A stretch of 61,686 nt of DNA from Eggerthellaceae bacterium (GCA_015062605.1 SUUI01000010.1:1-61686), one strand, 5' to 3'; numbered from the stretch's first letter, positions 47,577 to 56,568 are shown. A program made the numbers and translations. The notes: generated from the letters alone by a model not told the origin.

Positions 47577-50477
47577 TTACACAATCTCTTGACGCGTGTT
47601 CATGTCGTAGCGCTTGCCGGTTTGCATGTCGACTAACGTGTTGTCGGTCGGATCATAGGCATAGCCCGAGTAAGCATCATAGTAGACACCGGCATTGACG
47701 TCGATTACCCAACCGGAGTTCGGATCATAGACGAGGTCCGTGCCAGGCAAGAAGCCTGCACCCCTCTCCATATCCCACTCGACCAGACCAGGCAGCTCAT
47801 ATGGAGCAGGCTGTCCCGGGAAGCACTGGACGTTGCCGAAATAGACGATCTCCTGACGATTCATGTCGTAGATCTTGCCCGTTGCATCATCAACGAGGCA
47901 CTGGGAATCGGCATCGTAGCGCCATCCGGTATAAGCATCGTAGTACGACTTGTTGCGCGGATTGACCAACCAGCCAGAAGCGTCATAGCGGAAGAACGTG
48001 CCCTTCTGATACAGCTGGTTGTCTTGCCAGCACCAGTCATAGCCCTCGGGAACCTCGAAGTCGGGTTGCGGAACCTCGAACGGAATCGGCTCACGCGCAA
48101 GCGGTTGATCGCTCGGCATGACGGTGACGCCAGGAACGCTGGAGGAACCAGGAATGGACCACTGGCTATCCTTCTTCGTGAACTCCTTATCGAGCTCGCC
48201 GCACTTGTACACCTTGCACATCAGACCACGGTTGGCCCAAGAGCCGCCCATCGGGTCGCAGTGCTCATCGTCGACGGAGGTCAGCGTGTTGACGTTGGAC
48301 TCGAGGCAACCGAACGGGTTGTCGAGATCCGCGGAGCCATCGCGCTCGGGGAACCACCAGCCACGCGGGCAGAAGACCACGCGAGGATCGACGGAAGGCT
48401 GCACTTCGGCGCGCATCTTGATGCGGCCGCGCCTCGTCTCGATCCAGCACCAATCGCCCTGCTTGATGCCGAGCTTCTCGGCAAGCTCGGGGTTGATGTC
48501 GAAATACGGATCGGGATACAGGTAACGCGTATACGGCATGTTGAAGTGCTCGGAATGATGGAACGGCATGAAGCCGCCGCCCGTGGTGAGCACGATCGGA
48601 TACTCTTCCGCGATCTCGGGAGTATCGATCTCGTTCTCGATGCAGCCGATGTAGGTCGGCATGCCAGGATAACCGAGTTGACGCAGAATCGTGGAGTTGA
48701 GCTCCACCTTGCCGGACGGCGTCCAGAAGCCGCCATTGGAGATGAACTTGCTCTGATGCAGCGGCGGATAGTACTGACGAACCTGAGAGACGAACTCATC
48801 CCAGCTGTTGACCGGAAGGCCAAGAGGCTTGATGATCTCAAAGTTAGCCTCTTCCTCGGTCTCCCACGGCCACAGCGCCGGATCCTGGCCGCATGCCAAG
48901 CCGAGCTTGCGCCAGAACACCATGTCGGTGTGGCGGTCGTACTTGGGTTGAATGGCACGGCTGCCGCCCATGAGGGAGTCGGTTGCGCCATAGTGGGTGA
49001 CGATGATCGGACGCTCGAGCGCACCAGCTGCCGGGAAGATGTAGTCGGCGAACAACGCGGTCGGAGTCATCCAGTACTCGACGACGACGAGGAACTCGAC
49101 CTTCTTTAGGGCCTCGAGGGTCATCTTGGCATCGCCATAGGAGTTGATCGGATTGGTCGCATTGACGATCAGGCCGCGAACCTGATACGGATCGCCGGTG
49201 ATGATCGCCTTGAAAACGCTCGGGCCATGTGCCTCGCAGAACCACTCGACAGGCAGGGTCTTGCCCCACTTGCGGCGAGCGTTGTCGCTGATGAGCTGAT
49301 AGCCGGGCCACGACGTGAGTTTGAACTTGTTGGAGCCGATCTGCTTTGCCTTCTGCTCCTCGGGCAGCCACTCGTTGGCTTCCATCTCCTCGTCGGTGAG
49401 GAAGTTGATAGCCGGTCCGGGGATGCCATCGGCACCGGGAACGTCCAGGTTGCCGGTGACGGCGCGCAGAAGCGCGATGGCATGGCTGCCGGTCGTGGAA
49501 GCACGACCGATCTGATCCCACGTGCAACCCCACTGGATGCAACCGGGAGTATTGGTGGCATACATGCGGGCCGCGGTGCGGATTTGATCGGCGGAAAGCC
49601 ACGTGATCTTAGATGCCCATGCAGGAGAGTACTGCTTGATATGGGCCTTGAGATCGGCGAAGCCGTCGCACCAGGTGTTGACGAACTCCTTGTTGTAGAG
49701 ACGCTCGCGAATGATGACGTTGAGCATTGCCAGCGCCAGCGCAGCGTCGGTGCCGGGACGAAGCGGCAGCCACAGATCGGCCTTCGCAGCGGTCTCGGAA
49801 TAACGCGGGTCGACATAGATGATCTTCATGCCGCCCATTTGCAGGTCGGTGTAACCATGCATGCCGGGAAGCGTGGAAGCGCCCGGGTTCATGCCCCACA
49901 AGATGAGGCAACGCGCGGTGCCCAAGTCGGTTTCGAACGGAGACCAACCGCACACGCAGGTTTCGGCCATGAACGTCGGAATCCAGCACAGCAGTGCATT
50001 ATGGAAACCATTCGGCGTGCCGAAGATGTTCAGGAAGCGACGACGCGCCCAGTCATCGGTACGGGTCGTGCCACCCGCGGAAGCAATCGCCTCAGCGCCG
50101 CTTTCCGCCTTGATTTGGTTCAGACGCTCGGCAACTTCCTTGATAGCCTGATCGTAATCGATCTGCTCCCATTTGCCTTCGCCCTTTTCCCCGACGCGCT
50201 TCAACGCATGGTTGATACGGCCGGGATGGTTGACATGCAAAAGCGCGCTGGTACCACGGCAGCACAGGCCGCCCTGGTTGGTGTAATTCGGGTCGCCCTC
50301 GATCTTGATTACGTCACCATCTTTGACGTAAGCAAGGACGCCGCAGTTCGCATGGCAGAAGTAGCACAGCGACTTCACCATCGTTACACCGGGAGCATGA
50401 ATGTCAACCTCTGTGTCCATACTGGGTTTTTCAAAAAGATCTTGAAAGAAACCCTTATGGCCTTCAGCCTCGGTCAT
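47577..50477 (-). CDS. Molybdopterin oxidoreductase catalytic subunit with C-terminal aromatic repeats
   Basis: The 966-residue protein has a 4Fe-4S site (C38, C41, C45, C72 in CYFCHANC...GLCC). A probable metal ligand Cys164 lies in NALLCWIP, followed by the usual WGMNPGAS, VTGNLDVPGA and EYWMTPTALFADYIFPAAGALERP blocks and a C-terminal barrel domain to about residue 790. The last part (about 823-966) holds two tandem repeats rich in Tyr, Asp and Gly that are not part of the enzyme family. No Tat signal is visible. It forms a DmsABC-like complex with the next two genes, facing the cytoplasm. Substrate unknown; reductases of sulfoxides, N-oxides and aromatic compounds share this plan. Confidence 0.9.
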   Translation of the reverse strand: MTEAEGHKGFFQDLFEKPSMDTEVDIHAPGVTMVKSLCYFCHANCGVLAYVKDGDVIKIEGDPNYTNQGGLCCRGTSALLHVNHPGRINHALKRVGEKGEGKWEQIDYDQAIKEVAERLNQIKAESGAEAIASAGGTTRTDDWARRRFLNIFGTPNGFHNALLCWIPTFMAETCVCGWSPFETDLGTARCLILWGMNPGASTLPGMHGYTDLQMGGMKIIYVDPRYSETAAKADLWLPLRPGTDAALALAMLNVIIRERLYNKEFVNTWCDGFADLKAHIKQYSPAWASKITWLSADQIRTAARMYATNTPGCIQWGCTWDQIGRASTTGSHAIALLRAVTGNLDVPGADGIPGPAINFLTDEEMEANEWLPEEQKAKQIGSNKFKLTSWPGYQLISDNARRKWGKTLPVEWFCEAHGPSVFKAIITGDPYQVRGLIVNATNPINSYGDAKMTLEALKKVEFLVVVEYWMTPTALFADYIFPAAGALERPIIVTHYGATDSLMGGSRAIQPKYDRHTDMVFWRKLGLACGQDPALWPWETEEEANFEIIKPLGLPVNSWDEFVSQVRQYYPPLHQSKFISNGGFWTPSGKVELNSTILRQLGYPGMPTYIGCIENEIDTPEIAEEYPIVLTTGGGFMPFHHSEHFNMPYTRYLYPDPYFDINPELAEKLGIKQGDWCWIETRRGRIKMRAEVQPSVDPRVVFCPRGWWFPERDGSADLDNPFGCLESNVNTLTSVDDEHCDPMGGSWANRGLMCKVYKCGELDKEFTKKDSQWSIPGSSSVPGVTVMPSDQPLAREPIPFEVPQPDFEVPEGYDWCWQDNQLYQKGTFFRYDASGWLVNPRNKSYYDAYTGWRYDADSQCLVDDATGKIYDMNRQEIVYFGNVQCFPGQPAPYELPGLVEWDMERGAGFLPGTDLVYDPNSGWVIDVNAGVYYDAYSGYAYDPTDNTLVDMQTGKRYDMNTRQEIV
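47580..48011 (-). repeat. Two tandem OCRE-like aromatic repeats at the end of the oxidoreductase
   Basis: Residues about 823-881 and 909-966 align with each other. Both have G-T near the start, YD then GW, YYDAY(T/S)G followed by an aromatic pair with YD, LVD, TGK, YDMN and finally RQEIV. A 27-residue linker separates them. The pattern of octamers built on YD and G with aromatics resembles the OCRE domain of eukaryotic RNA-binding proteins. The likeness is by eye, so shared ancestry is not claimed. Confidence 0.75.
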
Positions 50478-50587
50478 CTACCTTCCCCCTTTTCTTTTCA
50501 TCGTTCTCACGATTTTCTTACTCGCACTGCCATGGTGCCCAGATTGTCCATCGTACCCGCAGAAAGACATATCCGCGCACCACGGCA

Positions 50588-50628
50588 GTGCACACGCCTG
50601 CCAGCGTGCACTCTTAGTTGGCATTATA
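50588..50628 (-). promoter_or_regulatory. Promoter and palindrome upstream of the oxidoreductase operon
   Basis: A perfect TATAAT lies on the minus strand at plus 50623-50628; no good -35 is seen, which suggests an activator. Just downstream, near the expected transcript start, GTGCAC (50588-50593) and GTGCAC (50606-50611) form an inverted repeat with a 12-base gap, partly extended by neighbouring pairs. It could be an operator or a leader hairpin. Confidence 0.45.
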
Positions 50629-50769
50629 GCCAGTAGATGCATTCGGAAACAGCCTTAAAAAATATGCGGTAACACAGTTCGCCGAACGGAAACTAATGTA
50701 AAAGACGTATGACCGAGCTCAAAGACCATTTGTCCACGGAGGTGTCGGAAAGGCTCCTTGGGCCATAGA

Positions 50770-51561
50770 TTAAATCTGGAAGCTCATTCCGTCGCGTGCC
50801 TGCTCGACTCGGCCCCCGTACTGCTCGAGATATGCATCAAGCTCGACGGTGGTGATGGGCTCATCGTAATGAAGCGCAAGATGCGTCAGATAGATCTTCT
50901 TCGCATCGAGGGCAAGCCCCTCTTCGATGGTCTCCTGGATGCTGTGATGTGCATCGGGACGCCAGCAGCGCTTCCAAAACGTCGCATCCATCGCAAGGAT
51001 GTCGCAACCCTGTATGCGCTCCTTCGTCTCCTCAGGCAAAAGCCCCGTATCGGACGCATAGAACATGCGCGTCGTGTCGGTCTCTATCAGGTATCCGAAC
51101 GATCCGGGAGAATGGCGCACAGGCAGAGCCGTGTACCGAACGCCATCGAAGGAAACCGTGTCATACTCCTCGATCGCGTGAGCATCGAGGCAGTACATCA
51201 TATATTCGAACTCCTGTGCAAGCTGTTGAAGGGTTATCGCACTTGCATAGGTCGGAAGCTTGCATTTGGTACGCAGCTGCACCATGTACTCAAGCTCCAA
51301 AAGCCCCCCGACGTGATCGGAATGGCAATGCGTGTACAAAAGCTGGTCGAAGCTTTTGATGCCCTCGCGATTCAGCTGATGGCGGATATCGGGCGGCGTA
51401 TCGATGAGCAGGGTCTTCTCGCCGCGGATCATCACACCGCAATCGCCACGGGCAACACTGGGGTTTCGGCGTGCTTCCTCACATGCGACGCAATCGCAGA
51501 AAAATGCTGGGATGCCGCATCCCGATCCTGTCCCCATGAATGTGAACGTATGCTGCGACAT
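50770..51561 (-). CDS. MBL-fold metal hydrolase, PhnP-like
   Basis: The 263-residue protein starts TFTFMGTGSGCGIPAFFC and has the metal motif THCHSDH, then an aspartate site YASDTG and a late His in THLALHYDEP. The N-terminal CDCVAC resembles the structural zinc site of PhnP (cyclic phosphodiesterase). A role as phosphodiesterase is probable, but the substrate is unknown. No phosphonate genes are nearby. It follows the NlpC/P60 gene by 39 bases. Confidence 0.84.
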   Translation of the reverse strand: MSQHTFTFMGTGSGCGIPAFFCDCVACEEARRNPSVARGDCGVMIRGEKTLLIDTPPDIRHQLNREGIKSFDQLLYTHCHSDHVGGLLELEYMVQLRTKCKLPTYASAITLQQLAQEFEYMMYCLDAHAIEEYDTVSFDGVRYTALPVRHSPGSFGYLIETDTTRMFYASDTGLLPEETKERIQGCDILAMDATFWKRCWRPDAHHSIQETIEEGLALDAKKIYLTHLALHYDEPITTVELDAYLEQYGGRVEQARDGMSFQI

Positions 51562-51600
51562 GGCGCGCGCTCTCCTCTCCTGCGATTGGAAACGAATCGA

Positions 51601-52644
51601 TCAGCACCAACGATGGAAGGTCATTCCACTCTGAACGGGACCGATGATGACGTTATCAGCTGATGACGTGCAGTGGATGATCTGCCCACCGCCGATGTAG
51701 ATGCCGCAATGCACGGTATTGACCGCGACATCGCCCGGTTGCGGGTCATGCACTTCGGGCCATGTGAGGAAGGTATAGGTAGTACCGAGACGCGAATAAC
51801 GACCCGACAGGCAATAGCTCACGAATCCCGAACAATCGAACTCGCCAGGTGCGCATGAACCCCATACATAGCTTGCTTCACCAAGATAGCTGTAAGCCCT
51901 ATCCAATACCTCGCTCGCCCAAGCGGCATCGTAATACGGGTCGGTGTAATCCCCATCCTGTCCGCCGCCGCTCTCCTCGAATGCGGCGGCATCCCGCGCC
52001 TCGGCTGCAGCTCGCTCGGCCTCGACCATGCTCGCGACCTCGTCGCTTAAGCTCTGGTACAGATCCTGCATGGACGCGTAGACCAGTTCTGCTTCCTTCT
52101 GGACGATGCGCGCCTGCTCCGCAGCCTCAGCGGCAGCGCGCTCCTGCTCTGCCAACTCTGCTTTCTGCGCCTCGAGTTGTGCTTTTAGGGTCTTCGCTTC
52201 CTCGACCATGTTCGCATCCTTCTGATTCATCTGGTCGAGCAGACTGAGCTTATTAGCGAACTCCATGAACGACGACGAGCCGAGCACTACATCGATGATG
52301 CCTATCTGATCAGATCGGTACATGCTGCGCGCCCGAGCGGAGAGCTTGCCTTGCACGATGGCGATGCGCGATGTCGCCTCATCGATTTGGCCCTGGAGCT
52401 CGGCGATGCGATCTTGGGCCTTTTGAAGTTCCTCGAGTGCCAAGAAATATGCATTCGAAGCCTCATCGAGCTGCACTTCCATCGCGCATAGGTCAGCATA
52501 CGCGCTATCGGCTTGAGCCTGAAGCTCGGAGATGGTCGGTTCGGCATAAGCGGCGCACGGAATAAGCGCGCACGCAAGCAAGAAAGCGACTGCGACACGG
52601 CAGCATGTGTGTTTGGAAAAGATATGAGAAGTACGTTCGCGCAT
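51601..52644 (-). CDS. Secreted NlpC/P60 peptidoglycan hydrolase with coiled coil
   Basis: The 347-residue protein has a signal peptide (about 1-32, VAVAFLLACALIPCAAYA). A PcsB/CwlO-like coiled coil follows (about 38-215), then a linker and a C-terminal NlpC/P60 domain. The Cys is in GEFDCSGFVSYCL and the His in NTVHCGIYIGGGQIIHC. Enzymes of this layout cut D-iGlu-meso-DAP peptides and are switched on through their coiled coil by FtsEX-type complexes. The coiled-coil FtsX transporter of this window (32465-36712) is a possible partner, though unlinked. Confidence 0.9.
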   Translation of the reverse strand: MRERTSHIFSKHTCCRVAVAFLLACALIPCAAYAEPTISELQAQADSAYADLCAMEVQLDEASNAYFLALEELQKAQDRIAELQGQIDEATSRIAIVQGKLSARARSMYRSDQIGIIDVVLGSSSFMEFANKLSLLDQMNQKDANMVEEAKTLKAQLEAQKAELAEQERAAAEAAEQARIVQKEAELVYASMQDLYQSLSDEVASMVEAERAAAEARDAAAFEESGGGQDGDYTDPYYDAAWASEVLDRAYSYLGEASYVWGSCAPGEFDCSGFVSYCLSGRYSRLGTTYTFLTWPEVHDPQPGDVAVNTVHCGIYIGGGQIIHCTSSADNVIIGPVQSGMTFHRWC

Positions 52645-52789
52645 GCGCGAATCCTCCTTTATCGAAGCATTTCGTGCGATCGGAGTTCGTGTCCGCTTCG
52701 TAAGGCAATCTTACCATGCCATTCGAACCCCAAAAGCAAACCACACAGAATCAATGGACGAGCTTATCCCCGTCATCGATGCATGCACG

Positions 52790-52816
52790 AAGAAAAGCGG
52801 GCCCCGAAGGGCCCGC
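52790..52816 (-). terminator. Terminator of the EF-G-like gene
   Basis: GCGGGCCC and GGGCCCGC pair around a UUCG tetraloop on the minus strand, followed by TTTTCTTC. It lies 31 bases after the stop codon. Confidence 0.9.
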
Positions 52817-52846
52817 ACATACTCGCATGATCTATCGATGTGCTCG

Positions 52847-54904
52847 TTAGTTGTTCTTGGAAGCCTGATACTCCTCAACAAGCTTCTTCTTCACGTCGCC
52901 CGGAGTCTCCTCGTAACCCTCAACCTCGATGGTATAGGAACCGTTGCCGCGCGTGATGGAGCGAAGATCCTTGGTGTAGCTGAGCATCTCAGCATACGGG
53001 ACGCGCACCTTGATGATCGTCTCGCCCGAATTGTTGGAATCGGTGCCGACGATGCGGCCACGGCGCGTGGAGATGTCGCTCATGACAGCGCCAGCATATT
53101 CCTCGGTGACCGTGATGTCGGCATTCGCCATTGGCTCCAAAAGAATCGGATCGGCCTTCTCGCAGCACGCACGGAAGCCGATGCGCGCAGCGGTCTTGAA
53201 CGCCATATCGCTCGAGTCGACGGAGTGGTAGCTGCCGTCATATACGGCGCACTTGATGTCAACCATCGGATAACCGGCGAGATAGCCTTCCTGCATGGCA
53301 TCCTGGACGCCCTTGTCGACAGCGGGGATGTAGTTACGCGGAATGCGGCCACCGACGACCTCGTCAACGAACTCATAGCCCTTGCCGGGGTTCGGCTCAA
53401 GACGCAGCCAGCAATCGCCGTACTGACCGGAGCCGCCCGTTTGCTTCTTATGCTTGCCCTGTGCAGAAGCAGTCTTGCGGATGGTCTCGCGATACGGGAC
53501 GCGAACCTTCAGAAGCTTCATCTCAACGCCAGCCTGCTCCTTGCAGCGGGACACGATGACCTCGACCTGCGTGTCGCCCATAGCTGTGAGCACGGCCTGA
53601 TGGGTTTCCTCGTTGCGCTTCAGGCGCAGCGTGGGATCGTTTTCCGCCTGGCGAGCAAGGAAGGTGCCAACCTTGTCCTCGTCGGCCTTGTTGACTGCCT
53701 CGTAGGCAACCGGATAGAGCGGCTCGGGCAGCTTCGCGGGCTCAACCGCGATCTCGCCCGTCTGGGAAAGCGTATCGCCCGTACGGGTATCGGAAAGCTT
53801 CGGCACGATGATGATGTCGCCAGCCTTCGCGGTCTTCACATCGGTGTTCTCCTTGCCCATCATGACATAGAGATGGCCGAGGCGCTCCTTCTTGCGGGAG
53901 CGGGAGTTCTGAAGCTCCATGCCCGGCTCGAGCGTGCCGGCAAGCACCTTGAGGAAGCTCAAGCGACCAACGAAGGGGTCGGACACGGTCTTGAACACGA
54001 ACGCTGCAGGACGCTTGGACTCGTCGACGCGGATAGTCTCGCCGTTGGCCAGCTCGAAACGGCCATGAGCAGTCGGAGACGGGAAATACGTGACGATATC
54101 GTCCATGAGGCACATGATGCCCTGCTTGATGACGGTGGAACCAACGAACACGGGGATGAAGATCTCTTGCGTGATGGCTTGCTCGAGCAGGCTCTCGATC
54201 TCCTCCTGGGCCAGCTCTTCGCCTTCCAGGAACTTCATCATGAGTTCTTCGTCAGCTTCGACGACAAGGTCGCATAGCTTCTCGCGGGCTGCTTCGGCTG
54301 CATCTGCATACTCAGCCGGGATGTCCTCGACGACTTCCTTGTCATCGACGATGTAGCGGGCCTTCATGCGGATGATGTCGATAACGCCCTTGAAGTCGCC
54401 TGCTTCGCCCATGGGGATGTTAACGGCGCCAAGGCGGTTGCCGAAACGCGCATGCAGAGCTGCCATGGCGGCATTGAAATTCGCATGCTCGCGGTCGATG
54501 TGATTGATGAATACCGCGCGGGAAAGGCGCATGTTCTCGGCTTCGCGCCACAGTCTGGTGGTCATGACCTGGGGGCCGGCGACGGCATCGACCACGAACA
54601 GCGCCATCTCGGCTGCCTGCATGGTAAGGATGGCCTCGCCGATGAAGTCGGGATGCCCGGATGTGTCGAGGACGTTGATCTTGAATCCCTTGTGCTCGAC
54701 GGGAGCGACGGATGTGGTAATCGTGAACCTGCGCTTGATCTCCTCTGGATCGTAATCCAGATAGGATTTACCGTCATGGGTTGTACCCATGCGTTGCGTA
54801 CGACCCGAGCAATAAAGCATCGCTTCGGCAAGCGACGTCTTTCCCGAGCCGTCCTGACCTACAAGCACGACATTGCGGACCTGTTCTGTAGCGGGAGCTG
54901 CCAT
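52847..54904 (-). CDS. EF-G-like translation GTPase (paralogue)
   Basis: The 685-residue protein has the five-domain EF-G plan. P-loop GQDGSGKTS replaces the usual AHIDAGKTT, G3 is DTSGHPDF and G4 is NHID instead of NKxD. A GQYGDCWLRLEP-type domain IV and a C-terminal domain V follow. These changes are typical of the second EF-G-like group in Actinobacteria rather than canonical FusA or TetM. Its role (translocation, ribosome recycling or rescue) is not known. The ATG start at 54902-54904 is preferred; an in-frame GTG lies three codons upstream. A hairpin with U-run lies just before the ribosome site. Confidence 0.88.
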   Translation of the reverse strand: MAAPATEQVRNVVLVGQDGSGKTSLAEAMLYCSGRTQRMGTTHDGKSYLDYDPEEIKRRFTITTSVAPVEHKGFKINVLDTSGHPDFIGEAILTMQAAEMALFVVDAVAGPQVMTTRLWREAENMRLSRAVFINHIDREHANFNAAMAALHARFGNRLGAVNIPMGEAGDFKGVIDIIRMKARYIVDDKEVVEDIPAEYADAAEAAREKLCDLVVEADEELMMKFLEGEELAQEEIESLLEQAITQEIFIPVFVGSTVIKQGIMCLMDDIVTYFPSPTAHGRFELANGETIRVDESKRPAAFVFKTVSDPFVGRLSFLKVLAGTLEPGMELQNSRSRKKERLGHLYVMMGKENTDVKTAKAGDIIIVPKLSDTRTGDTLSQTGEIAVEPAKLPEPLYPVAYEAVNKADEDKVGTFLARQAENDPTLRLKRNEETHQAVLTAMGDTQVEVIVSRCKEQAGVEMKLLKVRVPYRETIRKTASAQGKHKKQTGGSGQYGDCWLRLEPNPGKGYEFVDEVVGGRIPRNYIPAVDKGVQDAMQEGYLAGYPMVDIKCAVYDGSYHSVDSSDMAFKTAARIGFRACCEKADPILLEPMANADITVTEEYAGAVMSDISTRRGRIVGTDSNNSGETIIKVRVPYAEMLSYTKDLRSITRGNGSYTIEVEGYEETPGDVKKKLVEEYQASKNN

Positions 54905-55211
54905 AGTGACCACCAACCTTCCTTGACCAAAAAGCGCACCGTCACATCATCTGTGCGCTTAAAGTATCGATTTGACGCGGATAGAGCGTGCCGTGGAAAA
55001 ACACGTGCTTGTCTAGTGTAACGCAAAAGCCGTGGAAAATGCCGAAAAAGGCTCGTTATTCTTCGCGTTTGCCCACGATGCCGTCCACGTTTCACCGTTT
55101 CCTTCCCAGTGGTTCACGGCAAACGATTGTGTGGTATCATGGCGCGTTGAAACAAGAGGGGCGGATTTGTCCGCCCCGCAAGATTCACAATGAGAAAAGA
55201 AAGAGGAGATC
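54905..55211. promoter_or_regulatory. Divergent control region: EF-G-like gene and mrp
   Basis: No gene lies in these 307 bases. On the minus strand AAGCGCAC and GTGCGCTT (plus 54932-54939 and 54953-54960) form a stem followed by TTTTTGG. This is a terminator-like element in the EF-G-like leader, only about 25 bases before the start codon. On the plus strand an extended -10 promoter for mrp is present: TTCACG (55113-55118), 16 bases, TGGTATCAT with TATCAT at 55135-55140. The mrp leader contains a perfect eight-base-pair stem, GGGGCGGA/TCCGCCCC (55158-55177), without a U-run. Confidence 0.6.
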
Positions 55212-56048
55212 ATGACAGAAGAATGCACGCACGAGTGCTCAAGCTGCAGCGTCGGCGATTGCGCCGATCGCGCAACCGGCCCCGTCACGCTCGAGCCGAA
55301 TAAGCGCTCGAATATCAAACATGTCATCGCCGTCGTTTCCGGCAAGGGCGGCGTCGGCAAATCGCTGGTCACCAGCCTGCTTGCAACCACCATGCAGAAA
55401 AAGGGCTATAAGGTCGGTATCCTCGATGCCGATGTCACAGGTCCTTCCATCCCCAAGACGCTTGGCATCGGAGGCCATGTCACGGCGGACGAAGATGGCA
55501 TCAACCCCTCCGAGGATAAAAACGGCATCAAGGTCATCTCCGTCAACTTCCTGCTCCCCTCCGAGGATACGCCGGTTGCATGGCGCGGTCCTGTCGTCAG
55601 CGGCATCATTACCCAATTCTGGAACGAAGTGAACTGGGGCGACATCGATATCATGTTCGTCGATATGCCTCCGGGAACATCCGATGTGTTCTTGACCATC
55701 TTCCATCAGCTGCCCGTTGATGGCATCGTCACGGTTTCGGCTCCGCAAGAGCTCGTCTCCATGATCGTCGGAAAGGCCGTCAATCTGGCGCATGATATGG
55801 ACACCCCCGTCATCGGTTTGGTCGAGAACATGGCGTACTTCGTATGCGACGAATGCGGCAAGAAGCATTTCGTGTACGGCGAGCCCCAGGGTGCGGCCGT
55901 AGCGGAGAAGTACGGCATCCCCGCCATCGCAACGCTGCCAATCGACCCTGACTTCGCCAAGCTGTGCGATGAGGGAAGGATCTCCGAATACGACGTTGAT
56001 GCGGACCTCGATCCGATCATCGAGCAGATCAAAGCAACGTTCGAGTAG
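55212..56048 (+). CDS. Mrp/NBP35-type iron-sulfur cluster carrier ATPase
   Basis: The 278-residue deviant P-loop ATPase has SGKGGVGKS (Walker A), the DADVTGPSIP stretch, VDMPPGTSD, and a CDECGKKH CxxC near residue 215 that bridges a 4Fe-4S cluster between two subunits in the family. The N-terminus has an extra Cys group (C5, C9, C12, C17), like NBP35 and some archaeal carriers. It delivers clusters to apo-proteins, and several cluster enzymes lie within the window. RBS GAGGAG precedes the ATG. Confidence 0.92.
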   Translation: MTEECTHECSSCSVGDCADRATGPVTLEPNKRSNIKHVIAVVSGKGGVGKSLVTSLLATTMQKKGYKVGILDADVTGPSIPKTLGIGGHVTADEDGINPSEDKNGIKVISVNFLLPSEDTPVAWRGPVVSGIITQFWNEVNWGDIDIMFVDMPPGTSDVFLTIFHQLPVDGIVTVSAPQELVSMIVGKAVNLAHDMDTPVIGLVENMAYFVCDECGKKHFVYGEPQGAAVAEKYGIPAIATLPIDPDFAKLCDEGRISEYDVDADLDPIIEQIKATFE

Positions 56049-56089
56049 AACGAGACCGCCTAACAGGCTTTCGCCACATCTCTTGCATC

Positions 56090-56128
56090 AAAAAGGAGCC
56101 CCGCCTCACGATGAGGCGGGGCTCCTTG
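56090..56128. terminator. Bidirectional terminator between mrp and the next gene
   Basis: A 15-base-pair stem (AGGAGCCCCGCCTCA with its complement, loop CGA) is flanked by T-rich sequence on the minus side (TTTTTGATG) and TTGTCTT on the plus side. It serves the two convergent genes. Confidence 0.88.
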
Positions 56129-56156
56129 TCTTACGCGATGTGCAGGTTGCCCTCCG

Positions 56157-56438
56157 TTACATGACCAACTTGGTGACCTCGATGTCCTCTTCAAGGTCTA
56201 CGATCGTCTTCTCGCCAACGATCTTGAGTGCCAAGATCTCCTCGAGCATCTCATCAGAATCGTTGAACTGCTTGTTGAAGAACGGAGACTTAGCATCAAG
56301 ATAGGAAAGATGGGCCGTGCTCGTCTTGCCGAGGCTCAGGCGCTCGTAATAGAACTCCTTGCCTTCGACGTTGAACACGATCTCCCAACCGTTCTTGATG
56401 TGATTCTTGAATTCGTCGTATGTGCAGATACCCTTCAT
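56157..56438 (-). CDS. Small conserved-looking hypothetical protein
   Basis: This 93-residue soluble protein (MKGICTYDEFKNHIKNGWEI) has mixed charged and aromatic residues and an acidic C-terminus. I do not recognise the family. The ATG at 56436-56438 follows GAGGAG with good spacing; a second ATG two codons upstream lies too close to that site. No membrane segment, metal motif or signal peptide is seen. It has a terminator downstream and is probably transcribed alone. Confidence 0.7.
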   Translation of the reverse strand: MKGICTYDEFKNHIKNGWEIVFNVEGKEFYYERLSLGKTSTAHLSYLDAKSPFFNKQFNDSDEMLEEILALKIVGEKTIVDLEEDIEVTKLVM

Positions 56439-56537
56439 AGCCATCTCCTCGCTTTTCGATTGTGTCAGGCGTCGCGCCGTTTTCATTTCGGACGTATCGT
56501 ACCGCATCGGTGGGTAGAACGCGAACCCCCTTTTCGA

Positions 56538-56568
56538 CAAAAAGCAGGCTCGGCGAACGCCGAGCCTG
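56538..56568 (-). terminator. Terminator after the 161-residue protein gene
   Basis: CAGGCTCGGCG and CGCCGAGCCTG pair with a tight loop, and the minus strand continues with CTTTTTG. Confidence 0.85.

Noticed and set aside
48024-50636. Long plus-strand open frames (361 and 469 codons) opposite the molybdopterin subunit
   Set aside because: Rich in Arg, Ala and His with no domain pattern; mirror frames of the strongly supported oxidoreductase.
52643-54277. A 544-codon open frame on the plus strand, antisense to the EF-G-like gene
   Set aside because: Its length follows from GC-rich codons of the real gene in the opposite frame; it has no ribosome site, no family motif, and the minus-strand gene is certain.
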